In this document: positions 1 to 5,840 of the stretch, in pieces
How positions within the stretch are numbered: the first letter of the stretch is position 1
Layout: each line of letters opens with the position of its first letter
Assembly: GCA_031287395.1 (NCBI GenBank)
Contig: JAITTA010000198.1
Span: 1-5,840, forward strand
DNA: 5,840 nucleotides
Direction of reading: 5' to 3'
Source: Dysgonamonadaceae bacterium
GTDB lineage: Bacteria > Bacteroidota > Bacteroidia > Bacteroidales > Azobacteroidaceae
Position numbers and translations under genes: made by a program
The notes under the pieces: model-generated
Database searches by the model: none
The model's input: the letters and a program-made list of their open reading frames with translations, nothing else
Told to the model about the DNA's origin: nothing

Positions 1-2
1 TT

Positions 3-2447
3 ATACGTTTTGAAATGCACCCCGACGGTAGTTATGATTATAAAAACTACAATGAGAACGATGGATTGCCTAATAATACAATTCATGGAATTCTTGAGGG
101 TTCGGAAGGCGAATTGTGGTTGAGTACCAATACCGGAATCGTATTATTTGACCCGCTGAAAGAAACTTTCAGGAGTTTTAACCAGAAAACCGGATTGAAA
201 ATTATTGAGTTCAGTGATAATGCTTATTATAAGGATGAAATCCAACCGGTTTATTTCTTCGGAGGCGTGGACGGTGTTGTCTGGATCAAAACGGAAGAGA
301 ATTACAGAAAACGGTATTTCCCGGATATCTATTTTACGAAACTCCGGATTTTCAATAAGGACTATAACATTCATGATTTTGAAAAAATGGAAGGAAAAGA
401 ACCATGTATTGAGCTGAATCATGAGCAAAATTTCTTTGCGATCTCATTTGTAGCCATGGATTTTATAAATGGAGAAAACAGCAGGTATTCCTATAAGTTG
501 GAAAATTTCAGCGATATTTGGATGGATACTCCTTCCAACGAGGCTCAGTTCACGAATATTCCTCCCGGTAATTATATCCTGAAAGTCAGGTATAATGATG
601 GTATTGCTGATGATGAAAATCAAATGAAAAGTATTCGTATCGTCATATTGCCTCCCTGGTATGCAAGTGTTGCCGCTATGGTCATTTATCTGTTGCTGGT
701 TGTAGGGGCGCTTTTCCTGATTTACTGGTATCTGAAAATCAAATACGAAAGAAAAAAGAAAAAGATCGCAGGACAATTGGCGGAAAAATACAAAGAAGAA
801 ATGTATGAAGGAAAGCTTCGTTTTTTTACGAATATTACGCATGAATTCTGTACGCCATTGACTCTCATTTACGGGCCGTGTGAACGGATTCTTTCGCATG
901 ACGGCAGTGATTCGTTTGTAAGAAAATATGCCCGGATGATTAAATCAAATACCGAACGATTGAACAGCTTGATTCAGGAAGTCATTGATTTTCGCCGTTT
1001 GGAGACAGGTAATAAAACGATTCATATTAAACCTTTGAATATCAGTCTATTGATGATTGATATTGTAGATTCTTTCAATGAATTGTCCGAACAGAATAAT
1101 ATTGTTTTTCAGGTTCAGGCCGGATTGGATGTTGTCTGGAATACCGATTCCGGTTGTTTTACAAAAATATTGAATAATCTCATTTCGAATGCATTTAAAT
1201 ATACTCCTGCGGGTGGGAAGATAATCGTTTCGGTAAGTATAGAGAACGATACGCTGCAGTTAAAAGTCTATAACACGGGAAAAGGTATTCGTAAGGATGA
1301 TATTCCTCTTATGTTTAATCGTTATAGCGTATTGGATAACATCCAAGAGAATACGATCAAGGGGCTTTCTTCAAGGAATGGATTGGGACTGGCAATCTGT
1401 CATAGTATGACCGAATTGCTCCGGGGAAAAATAGAAGTTGAAAGTGAGTTGAACGACTACACCCGGTTTATAGTTTCGCTTCCTCGTTTGGAACCGAATG
1501 AAAATGCTCTTGGCATATCGCCTGATATTCCGGAAGAATCGAAAACCCGGATCTGCCTGAAAGAGGACATTCTTGTCGGAAGCGAGGAGGAAAATTTGTA
1601 TGATGACCATAAGAAGCATGATATACGTATTTTGGTTGTCGATGACAATAAAGAATTGTTGTGGATGATCAAGGAAATACTTTCGGACGAATATACGGTT
1701 GTTACGGCAACCGACGGAGAGAAAGGACTGCAATTCCTTAAGGAATCTCCTCCGGATTTAATAATCACCGACATTATGATGCCTAATCTGGATGGTATTT
1801 CCCTGACAAGGCAGCTCAGGCAAAATCGGCATACCATGCATATCCCGTTGGTTATTTTATCTGCCAAAAATGCGATAGATGAACAAATAGAAGGAATAGA
1901 ATCAGGAGCGGATGTTTACATTCCGAAACCATTCGATGCTCAATACCTGAAGACGGTAATCAAGCATCTGATAAAAAACCGGAAAAATATGGAAACGTAT
2001 TATAACTCTTCGGCAAGCGCATTCGATTTTTCGAAAGGCCGGTTGATCCGGAAAGAGGATAAACTGTTCCTGCAGGCGGCTATCCGCATAATCGATGATA
2101 ATATCGACAATACAGGCTTCTTGCCGGGTGATTTGGCAAGTGCTTTACAAGTTAGCGTCCGCAATTTGTACCGGAAATTCAAAGAACTCGATTTGCCTTC
2201 ACCAAAGGATTTCATCAAAGAACAACGGATTGCTCATACGGCTAAATTACTGCTTACAACTACCCTGACTATCCAGGAAATTATGTATAAAACGGGTTTT
2301 ACCAATCGGTCTCATTTTTATAAGGAATTTGCCAAATATTACAACAATCAGACGCCTAAAGATTACCGGAAAAGCAATAAGTTAAAGGACGATTCGATGT
2401 CGAAATCTGTTTCGTCTGAAAATACTATTTCACAGGAATCAGTTTAA
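3..2447 (+). CDS. Hybrid two-component system sensor kinase/response regulator (HTCS), 5'-truncated by the window edge
   Basis: Membrane sensor that binds a sugar in the periplasm and activates glycan-use genes through its own AraC-type DNA-binding domain. The frame is open to the left edge, so the Met at 15 is internal (residues below count from it). Domains: end of a Reg_prop beta-propeller (about 1-95), Y_Y_Y domain (about 130-211), one membrane helix (about 217-239), basic coiled linker, dimerization domain with H-box His276, ATPase domain (N-box 387-398, glycine motifs at 420-425 and 455-459), receiver (Asp543/Asp544, phospho-acceptor Asp586, Ser616, Lys638), and an AraC domain with two helix-turn-helices (about 685-786), then a polar 24-residue tail. 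Family members usually run about 1300-1400 residues, so roughly 500-600 are missing. The H-box reads HEFCTPL rather than HELRTPL, and Asn420 replaces the usual Asp of the DxGxG motif. Its 3' end overlaps the convergent GH43 gene. The ligand cannot be deduced. Confidence 0.96.
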   Translation: MRFEMHPDGSYDYKNYNENDGLPNNTIHGILEGSEGELWLSTNTGIVLFDPLKETFRSFNQKTGLKIIEFSDNAYYKDEIQPVYFFGGVDGVVWIKTEENYRKRYFPDIYFTKLRIFNKDYNIHDFEKMEGKEPCIELNHEQNFFAISFVAMDFINGENSRYSYKLENFSDIWMDTPSNEAQFTNIPPGNYILKVRYNDGIADDENQMKSIRIVILPPWYASVAAMVIYLLLVVGALFLIYWYLKIKYERKKKKIAGQLAEKYKEEMYEGKLRFFTNITHEFCTPLTLIYGPCERILSHDGSDSFVRKYARMIKSNTERLNSLIQEVIDFRRLETGNKTIHIKPLNISLLMIDIVDSFNELSEQNNIVFQVQAGLDVVWNTDSGCFTKILNNLISNAFKYTPAGGKIIVSVSIENDTLQLKVYNTGKGIRKDDIPLMFNRYSVLDNIQENTIKGLSSRNGLGLAICHSMTELLRGKIEVESELNDYTRFIVSLPRLEPNENALGISPDIPEESKTRICLKEDILVGSEEENLYDDHKKHDIRILVVDDNKELLWMIKEILSDEYTVVTATDGEKGLQFLKESPPDLIITDIMMPNLDGISLTRQLRQNRHTMHIPLVILSAKNAIDEQIEGIESGADVYIPKPFDAQYLKTVIKHLIKNRKNMETYYNSSASAFDFSKGRLIRKEDKLFLQAAIRIIDDNIDNTGFLPGDLASALQVSVRNLYRKFKELDLPSPKDFIKEQRIAHTAKLLLTTTLTIQEIMYKTGFTNRSHFYKEFAKYYNNQTPKDYRKSNKLKDDSMSKSVSSENTISQESV
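2425..2447. other. Convergent 3' overlap of HTCS and GH43 genes
   Basis: The HTCS TAA occupies 2445-2447 (+) and the GH43 TAG occupies 2427-2425 (-), so the last seven HTCS codons plus its stop overlap antisense to the last seven GH43 codons plus its stop. There is no intergenic space, and I found no hairpin with a T-tract on either strand nearby, so the transcripts probably run into each other. Confidence 0.9.
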
Positions 2448-3969
2448 AATAACCGAATTCCGCAGGCTGTTCTTCCGCTCCGATATGGATTAATCCGGGC
2501 CTGGCAACCCTGTCCCAACGGACTAAATAACCCAGATCGGGATGCTCTGTGTCTTGTTGTACTTTTATCCAGTTATTCCCATCAGCGCTCCAAAAGAAAT
2601 TGCCTTGGGAACCGTTATTCACTTCTATTTTTAAAAAAGGATGCGGAACCGGTAACAGGATATCCGTAAGTGTCGTTTCCTTCCCGTTTTTTATTGTTTT
2701 AATCAACAGCCGGTTATCCATACTTCCGAATGCCACCGAATTTTTATCGTCGCCATACATTGTTAAGCCTTTGAAACCGCTATTCCGATTTATAACCCTG
2801 GTCTCGTAGGTGTAATACGGAGAGTTTGGGCGAATGCAAAGTGCTGTTCCGTTCTGATTATCGGATTTGGGTGTTCCGGATAAACTCAATTTTCCTTTTC
2901 CCGGGATGATTTTGGGCGTGGAGTAGGGATAATTCCAAGTCCATTTATTTGACAGGACAGATGATTTGAAACGATCTTCAAAATTGCCGGCAAGACTTTG
3001 TATAGTCTTGTTGAAAGGCGTTTTTTGAATCAATGTAGCCTGATTCCCTGTGGTGAAACGGATCCAGTTGTCATCCCCGGCAACAGCTTCCTGCAGCATA
3101 ACCTGGCGACCCTGATAGAAACCGGAACCTGTCAGATAGGCGTGAAACAGATAAAACATCCGTCCGTCCGGAGTGGTTGTTAATGTCCCATGTCCGCATG
3201 ACAGGATCTCTTTGCCGTCTCCCTGAAGAATAGGATTTCCCGGATATTTTTCATAAGGCCCTTTCATCTCTTTGGAGCGGGCTACATACACCTGGTAATC
3301 GCTTTTGGGACCACAACAACTCTTGGTAGAGTAAAGTATGTAATAGTAATCTCCTTTTTTGAACCAGTGTTGGCCTTCCATTCCGATGCCTTCCTCGTCT
3401 TTCAGGAGGGTGAAAGGTTCGCCGGCAAGACGTAATCCGTCGTCCGATAATTTGCAGGCCAATAGTTCGATTGGTCTTTTATCCAGTCCGTATGCCTTCC
3501 AACTGATATACAATTCTCCGTTATCTTCCAGGACGAAGGCATCGATGGCTTCTGTGCCCCATTCCACAATAACGCCGTGATCCGTGAACGGATGATCCGG
3601 ATGGTCCGTCGATGCAACTCCGATATAGGAAACTCTATTTTTATTCCGGGCTGTGTAATAGACATAAAGTTTATTCCGGTGATGGAATAATTCGGGAGCC
3701 CAGAAGGAAGAAGTCGTCCATTCCGGTTGTTTTTGAAACAGATGTCCTTTTTGTGTCCAATTCACAAGATCCTTCGATTCAAAAAACGGATAAAACGGAG
3801 CCCATTCCGAAGATGTGCCGGAAGCATAATAAGTATTTCCGATCATGACGATGCTGGGATCAGCTACATCTTCACGAATAACGGGATTCGTGAATGTCGA
3901 TTGTTTTTGTCCGTTGATGGAAACACAAATAAAAAATAACAAAAAAGAAAGAAAGGTGCTTTTTTTCAT
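2425..3969 (-). CDS. Secreted glycoside hydrolase family 43 enzyme with C-terminal beta-sandwich domain
   Basis: Complete 514-residue protein. Residues 1-20 form a signal peptide (Lys2-Lys3, hydrophobic core, likely cleavage Gly20/Gln21). Cys15 does not sit in a lipobox, so a soluble periplasmic or secreted enzyme is expected. Residues about 24-318 fit a GH43 five-bladed propeller: catalytic base Asp37 in VADPS, pKa-modulating Asp143 in AIDAF, general acid Glu198 in GMEGQ, and the conserved His260 (CGHGT) and His276 (FHAY). Residues about 329-513 begin NFEDRF and resemble the concanavalin-like beta-sandwich often found behind GH43 beta-xylosidases and arabinofuranosidases. GH43 members are inverting enzymes acting on arabinosides, xylosides and some galactosides; the substrate here is unassigned. 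ATG follows an A-rich leader without a Shine-Dalgarno, normal for Bacteroidota. It lies 32 bp after the isomerase gene, probably co-transcribed as the last gene, and its stop lies inside the end of the HTCS gene. Confidence 0.93.
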   Translation of the reverse strand: MKKSTFLSFLLFFICVSINGQKQSTFTNPVIREDVADPSIVMIGNTYYASGTSSEWAPFYPFFESKDLVNWTQKGHLFQKQPEWTTSSFWAPELFHHRNKLYVYYTARNKNRVSYIGVASTDHPDHPFTDHGVIVEWGTEAIDAFVLEDNGELYISWKAYGLDKRPIELLACKLSDDGLRLAGEPFTLLKDEEGIGMEGQHWFKKGDYYYILYSTKSCCGPKSDYQVYVARSKEMKGPYEKYPGNPILQGDGKEILSCGHGTLTTTPDGRMFYLFHAYLTGSGFYQGRQVMLQEAVAGDDNWIRFTTGNQATLIQKTPFNKTIQSLAGNFEDRFKSSVLSNKWTWNYPYSTPKIIPGKGKLSLSGTPKSDNQNGTALCIRPNSPYYTYETRVINRNSGFKGLTMYGDDKNSVAFGSMDNRLLIKTIKNGKETTLTDILLPVPHPFLKIEVNNGSQGNFFWSADGNNWIKVQQDTEHPDLGYLVRWDRVARPGLIHIGAEEQPAEFGYFKLIPVK

Positions 3970-4001
3970 GTGTACATCATTTATTTTTACCGGTGTGAAG
4001 C

Positions 4002-4991
4002 CTATTTCCCAAAATGAGCGTCAAAAGCCGTGACCGAAGGTTTAAAATCTATTGTTTTGACCAGTTTACAGGATTCCAGGGCCCCGTGTTCCCGGTCCAT
4101 GGCGCTGTCTTCCCATTCCACGGAGAGAGGGCCGGAATATCCGATATCGTTGAGGGCACGGATGATTTCTTCAAACCGGATTTTTCCTCTTCCCAGACTC
4201 CTGAAATTCCAGTTTCTGCGTGAATCGCCGAAAATCGTATGTCCTCCGAAGACTCCAACCTGACCGGGTTTATCGTTCCAGTAAACGTCTTTCATATGAA
4301 CGTGATGGATGCGGTCCGGGAACTGGTAAATAAAATCCACGTAGTCGACACCCTGATATCCCAGGTGGCTCGGATCATAATTGAATCCGAAAGCCGGGTG
4401 GTAACCGATTGCTTCCAGGGTACGGCGCGCGGAAAAAGTATCAAATGCGATTTCCGTAGGATGGACTTCCAACGCGAAACGTACTCCGAATTTATGGTAT
4501 TCATCCAGTATCGGTATGAAACGGCGTGCGAAATCCTTATACCCTTCGTCTATCATTTCCTCTGTTACAGGAGGAAATGAATATAACAGATGCCAGATTG
4601 AACTACCGGTAAATCCTACAACCGTATTTACTCCCAGAGTTTTGGCCGCTTTCCCCGTCCGGATCAGTTCTTCTGCTGCCCGTTGACGAACGCCTTCCGG
4701 ATTTCCGTCCCCCCAGATATAGTCGGGCAGGATGCTTTGATGTCTTCTGTCGATGTTATCACAAACAGCTTGTCCGATCAGGTGTGTAGAAATCGTATGA
4801 AGGCTTAATCCGTATTTTCCGAGAAGATTTTTAATTTCCTCATAATAAGCAGGATCTGTTTGTCCGACGTCCAGATGTACCGGAAGTCCCAGTTCTAATC
4901 CGTCGTATCCGAACGACTTTGCTTTTTCACAAACCGTCTCCAGCGAAAGATCTCCCCATTGGAGGGTATATAATGTTACAGGTCGTGCCAT
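4002..4991 (-). CDS. Sugar phosphate isomerase/epimerase family protein (AP endonuclease 2 / xylose isomerase-like TIM barrel)
   Basis: Complete 329-residue cytoplasmic protein with no signal peptide. It reads as a full xylose isomerase-like TIM barrel: strand 1 VTLYTLQWGDL (5-15), YDGLELG (29-35), TVVGFTGSS (123-131), and a metal site that can be placed at Glu175 (ALEVHP), Asp206 (NYDPSH), His232 (HHVHMKD) and Glu292 (SVEWED), with His177 and His209 nearby. The family covers isomerases, epimerases, dehydratases and, in some lineages, enzymes acting on 3-keto-glycosides, so the name is structural and does not fix the reaction. From memory, close relatives in Actinobacteria and Bacteroidota often neighbour a Gfo/Idh/MocA oxidoreductase, as here. 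The start ATG at 4991 follows an A/T-rich leader, and the next gene begins 32 bp downstream. A perfect 10-bp inverted repeat (4553-4580) lies within the coding region. Confidence 0.92.
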   Translation of the reverse strand: MARPVTLYTLQWGDLSLETVCEKAKSFGYDGLELGLPVHLDVGQTDPAYYEEIKNLLGKYGLSLHTISTHLIGQAVCDNIDRRHQSILPDYIWGDGNPEGVRQRAAEELIRTGKAAKTLGVNTVVGFTGSSIWHLLYSFPPVTEEMIDEGYKDFARRFIPILDEYHKFGVRFALEVHPTEIAFDTFSARRTLEAIGYHPAFGFNYDPSHLGYQGVDYVDFIYQFPDRIHHVHMKDVYWNDKPGQVGVFGGHTIFGDSRRNWNFRSLGRGKIRFEEIIRALNDIGYSGPLSVEWEDSAMDREHGALESCKLVKTIDFKPSVTAFDAHFGK

Positions 4992-5059
4992 ACTTTGTAT
5001 AAATTAAGAATTAAGAATTAAAAATAAAAATTAAGCAAATTGTTATGGCAACTGATTTG
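4992..5059. other. A/T-rich intergenic spacer between oxidoreductase and isomerase genes
   Basis: The 68-bp gap contains little but A and T between about 4995 and 5035. I looked on the minus strand for the Bacteroides promoter pair (TTTG near -33, TAnnTTTG near -7). A TTTG (5039-5036) and a near-match TATTTTTA (5026-5019) exist, but only about 9 bp separates them instead of about 19-21, so I do not call a promoter. No Shine-Dalgarno precedes the isomerase ATG. The gap is short enough for read-through from the upstream gene. Confidence 0.7.
5003..5035. repeat. Degenerate 7-nt tandem repeat, unit ATTAAGA
   Basis: On the + strand the tract reads ATTAAGA, ATTAAGA, ATTAAAA, ATAAAA, ATTAAG: two exact units followed by three degraded ones. 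It ends about 11 bp before the isomerase start (minus strand). Such A/T-rich short-period tracts are common in Bacteroides intergenic DNA from memory. It may arise by slippage and could keep the leader mRNA unstructured for translation initiation; that role is inference. Confidence 0.6.
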
Positions 5060-5066
5060 TCAGTTG
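5049..5066 (-). other. Small hairpin over the oxidoreductase stop codon
   Basis: CAACTGA (5049-5055) and TCAGTTG (5060-5066) are perfect reverse complements with a 4-nt loop, and the TGA stop (5062-5060) is in one arm. On the minus-strand transcript the stem is followed by CCATAACAATTTGC rather than a U-run, so it is not a convincing intrinsic terminator. It might be an mRNA-stabilizing or processing stem between the first and second visible genes, or chance. Confidence 0.4.
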
Positions 5067-5840
5067 ATCATTTTCATCCATTTTGTGTCGCTATTGGAGG
5101 ATGCTACAATTGTTTCGATGAATTGCATTCCTTTAAGCCCGTCATCCACTCCCGGAAAGTCCAGGTATTCGGGTTTGGGTATTTCTCTGTTGAGCTTACT
5201 TTGAAGGGCCAAAGCAAAGTTCCGGTATATGTTGGCAAAAGCTTCGATGTATCCTTCCGGGTGACCTCCCGGTACGCGAGAATTGTGTGCGGCTACCGGC
5301 GACATCCATCCGGTAGAGGTACGGATAATTTCTTTCGGCCTGTCGTTCCATTTCATAATCATGGTATTCGGTTCTTCCTGATGCCATTCAAGGCCTCCTT
5401 TTTCTCCGTATATGCGGATGCTCAGGGCATTTTCTTCTCCTGCAGCAACTTGTGAAGCCGCCAGCATCCCGCGAGCACCTCCTTCATAACGAATCATCAC
5501 GACTCCGTCGTCGTCAAGCAGACGGTTCGGTACGAATGTATTCAGTTCTGCGCATACTTCTGTAGCTTGCAGGCCGGTAATATATTCGGCCAGATTGAAA
5601 GCATGAGTCCCGATATCTCCCATACACCCGGCTTTTCCCGAACGGCTGGGATCGACTCTCCAGGAAGCTTGTTTATTTGTATCTCCGATGTCGTTCGACA
5701 ACCATCCTTGTGGATACATCACATAAATCCGGCGAATTTTACCTAAATCACCTCTTATGACACGCATCCGGGCTTCTTTCACCATCGGATACCCGGTATA
5801 AGTATGCGTTAATCCGAATAACAAGCCGGTCTTTGTTACT
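5060..5840 (-). CDS. Gfo/Idh/MocA family NAD(P)-dependent sugar oxidoreductase, N-terminus cut by window edge
   Basis: The frame runs to the right edge; the TTG at 5824 is an internal Leu codon, since the residues before it (VTKTG) continue a normal family sequence. About 260 residues remain. The missing part, roughly 110-130 residues, would carry the Rossmann dinucleotide-binding fold and the Lys-Pro motif. What is left is the substrate-binding alpha/beta domain: THTYTGYPMV (6-15 from the TTG), then MGDIGTHAFNLAEYITGL (68-85), whose Asp70 and His74 match the conserved D-x-x-x-H active-site pair of the family, and later GARGMLAASQVAAG (116-129) and YGEKGGLEW (139-147). Members oxidize or reduce sugar or polyol hydroxyls, often at C2 or C3. 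No signal peptide can be judged because the start is missing. The TGA at 5062-5060 lies in a small hairpin 68 bp before the isomerase gene, suggesting one operon. Confidence 0.92.
   Translation of the reverse strand, partial: VTKTGLLFGLTHTYTGYPMVKEARMRVIRGDLGKIRRIYVMYPQGWLSNDIGDTNKQASWRVDPSRSGKAGCMGDIGTHAFNLAEYITGLQATEVCAELNTFVPNRLLDDDGVVMIRYEGGARGMLAASQVAAGEENALSIRIYGEKGGLEWHQEEPNTMIMKWNDRPKEIIRTSTGWMSPVAAHNSRVPGGHPEGYIEAFANIYRNFALALQSKLNREIPKPEYLDFPGVDDGLKGMQFIETIVASSNSDTKWMKMIN

Noticed and set aside
15..17. ATG as the HTCS start
   Set aside because: The frame is open upstream and a start here would cut through a propeller repeat with no signal peptide before the periplasmic domain.
444..899. 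151-residue minus-strand open frame inside the HTCS gene
   Set aside because: It lies antisense to the transmembrane and kinase region of a clear gene, has no recognizable domain and is a low-GC shadow frame.
1371..1867. Two overlapping minus-strand open frames of 120 and 136 residues
   Set aside because: Both lie antisense to the HTCS ATPase and receiver domains; the protein-level motifs are on the plus strand.
2991..3010. Inverted repeat CAAGACT / AGTCTTG with a 6-nt loop inside the GH43 gene
   Set aside because: A 7-bp stem of this kind is expected by chance in a window this size, and it lies mid-gene with no T-tract.
4992..5059. Bacteroides-type promoter for the isomerase gene
   Set aside because: Elements resembling -33 and -7 boxes occur but at the wrong spacing; in DNA this A/T-rich partial matches carry little weight.
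5045..5455. 136-residue plus-strand open frame opposite the oxidoreductase gene
   Set aside because: It is antisense to a well-conserved family domain and its translation resembles no known protein.
5822..5824. TTG as a start codon for a short oxidoreductase
   Set aside because: The frame stays open to the edge with family-like residues before it, and starting here would remove the whole cofactor-binding domain.

Overview
The window looks like Bacteroidota, most likely gut Bacteroidales (Bacteroides or Parabacteroides type). This rests on a hybrid two-component system regulator carrying sensor, kinase, receiver and AraC output on one polypeptide, a secreted family 43 glycoside hydrolase with a signal peptide ending in Gly-Gln, very A/T-rich intergenic DNA and no Shine-Dalgarno-like sites before the two visible starts. 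The species is inferred from style only; there is no rRNA or other marker.

Layout. Positions 1-2447 (+ strand) hold the C-terminal part of the hybrid regulator; its N-terminal sensor propeller lies off the left edge. Positions 5840-2425 (- strand) hold three genes read in the order Gfo/Idh/MocA oxidoreductase (N-terminus off the right edge), sugar phosphate isomerase/epimerase-like TIM barrel (4991-4002), then GH43 glycosidase (3969-2425). The gaps are 68 bp and 32 bp, so the three are probably one transcription unit. The regulator and the GH43 gene converge and overlap by 23 bp at their 3' ends. Coding density is near total; the only non-coding gaps are 3970-4001 and 4992-5059, and the second contains a degenerate 7-nt A/T tandem repeat, with a small hairpin over the preceding stop codon.

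Working model (inference): the GH43 enzyme is exported and trims a pentose-type or related residue from a plant or host glycan. The two cytoplasmic enzymes, an NAD(P)-dependent sugar oxidoreductase and a metal-dependent isomerase/epimerase/lyase-type TIM barrel, process the imported sugar or glycoside, possibly through a keto-sugar intermediate. The hybrid regulator could sense a breakdown product and control the locus, although its convergent orientation means its target may equally lie to the left of the window. No SusC/SusD pair is visible, so calling this a polysaccharide utilization locus requires flanking sequence. I saw no tRNA, rRNA, CRISPR array, insertion sequence or phage gene.
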